A stretch of DNA of 53,853 bases from an uncultured Clostridia bacterium (GTDB taxonomy: Bacteria > Bacillota > Clostridia > Oscillospirales > Acutalibacteraceae): positions 1 through 53,853 of the forward strand of contig CANROX010000010.1 of assembly GCA_947632335.1 (NCBI GenBank), written 5' to 3'. The position numbers and the translations under genes are program-made. The notes under the pieces are model-generated. The model saw only the letters and a list, made by a program, of their open reading frames with translations. It did no database searches and was not told the DNA's origin. Each line of letters starts with the position of its first letter. Position 1 is the stretch's first letter. Below are positions 53,425 through 53,853 of the stretch, piece after piece.

Positions 53425-53853
53425 TTACTTTTTCTTATTTGCAGTCGCCTTTGCAGTTGTTCCCTCTGTTGTTCCCTCCGTTGTTGACGGGGCTGTTGTC
53501 TGGGGCTGTTTGCCGTCCTTATAGAAAGTAATACCCGCAAATATACTCTTGTCATCAAAGGTAAGTTTATCACCCTTGATTGTGTAAGTAGCCTCAACCT
53601 CTTGGTCAGTTGAACACTGTCTTAGTTTTAGCTTTTTATCCTTTACTGTGTAAGCATAGAAATATTCCATTGACTGGCCATTCTGTTCAACTACAATATT
53701 AAGAATACCATTATCCTTAAAGTTAAGGACATTGGAGTATGAAATATCCTGACCGTAGTAGTTAATGCTCTGACTAAATGACCATTTTCCCATCAGCTTA
53801 TTATCGGTCTTGTAGTTTTCATATGTATCGCTTTCATAGTCCGGTGTACTTCC
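53425..53853 (-). CDS. Partial gene: lipocalin-like (DUF5640-like) protein
   Basis: The frame stays open to the window edge, so the N-terminus is missing; a Met codon at 53793 is internal, as 20 more codons precede it without a stop. The visible 142 residues hold an up-and-down beta pattern (LMGKWSFS, SNVLNFKDNGILNIVVEQNG, KLTFDDKSIFAGITFYKDG) like the small lipocalin-type domains of clostridial lipoproteins, and a Thr/Glu/Lys-rich tail ending KKK. It is probably exported, but the signal region is outside the window. Function unknown. Confidence 0.75.
   Translation of the reverse strand, partial: GSTPDYESDTYENYKTDNKLMGKWSFSQSINYYGQDISYSNVLNFKDNGILNIVVEQNGQSMEYFYAYTVKDKKLKLRQCSTDQEVEATYTIKGDKLTFDDKSIFAGITFYKDGKQPQTTAPSTTEGTTEGTTAKATANKKK

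Overview
The window is chromosomal DNA of a low-GC, endospore-forming Firmicute. The gene content (spoIIGA-sigE, a complete spoIIIA operon, remA, PrkC/PrpC, an IspH-S1 fusion) points to Clostridia. A secreted GH13 alpha-amylase with a dockerin and a starch-binding module makes a Ruminococcus bromii-like Ruminococcaceae member the best guess; this is inference, as no rRNA gene is present. There is no phage, insertion sequence, plasmid or CRISPR signal, and no gene-free gap longer than 300 bases.

Layout. 1-1800: a 30-residue membrane peptide gene, then spoIIGA-sigE (+). 1800-8500 (-): ttcA, a small acidic lipoprotein, a MORN-repeat protein, pfkA, and an amino-acid ABC importer (binding protein, permease, ATPase). 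8500-14650 (-): nusB, a TsaD-like paralogue, xseA, dnaE. 14650-19340 (-): spoIIIAA to spoIIIAH behind a sigma-E-type promoter. 19360-28100 (-): two units, ywlG/HD protein/ligA, and rpiR/flavoprotein/cmk/plsC/ispH-rpsA. 28240-29730 (+): hisH-hisF. 29730-35030: a PHP phosphoesterase, leuB, a histidine-phosphatase-fold protein divergent from an XRE regulator, a zinc-ribbon PASTA pseudokinase, and tRNA-Ala(GGC). 35040-38340 (-): the amylase and ybaK. 38390-52440 (-): one long housekeeping operon (yicC, remA, gmk, rpoZ, priA, def, fmt, yugP, rsmB, rlmN, prpC, prkC, rsgA, thiN, HprK-like), resembling the Bacillus subtilis locus but without coaBC and rpe. 52520-53853: yebC (+) and the 3' part of a lipocalin-like gene (-).

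How the genes connect. sigE encodes the sporulation sigma factor expected to drive spoIIIA, and both are in this window. The PASTA kinase PrkC and its phosphatase PrpC share an operon; 6 kb away lies a second PASTA protein whose kinase domain has lost the catalytic residues, so a sensor/adaptor partner is plausible. The most interesting non-coding element is the spoIIIA/nusB junction. There a sigma-A promoter, a weak terminator-like hairpin and a perfect anti-Shine-Dalgarno arm are superimposed, so spoIIIA read-through RNA should hide the nusB ribosome site while RNA from nusB's own promoter should not.

Start codons were moved inward from the longest reading frame wherever a Shine-Dalgarno sequence or an operon overlap decided it. 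All functions come from reading motifs by eye; no database search was run.
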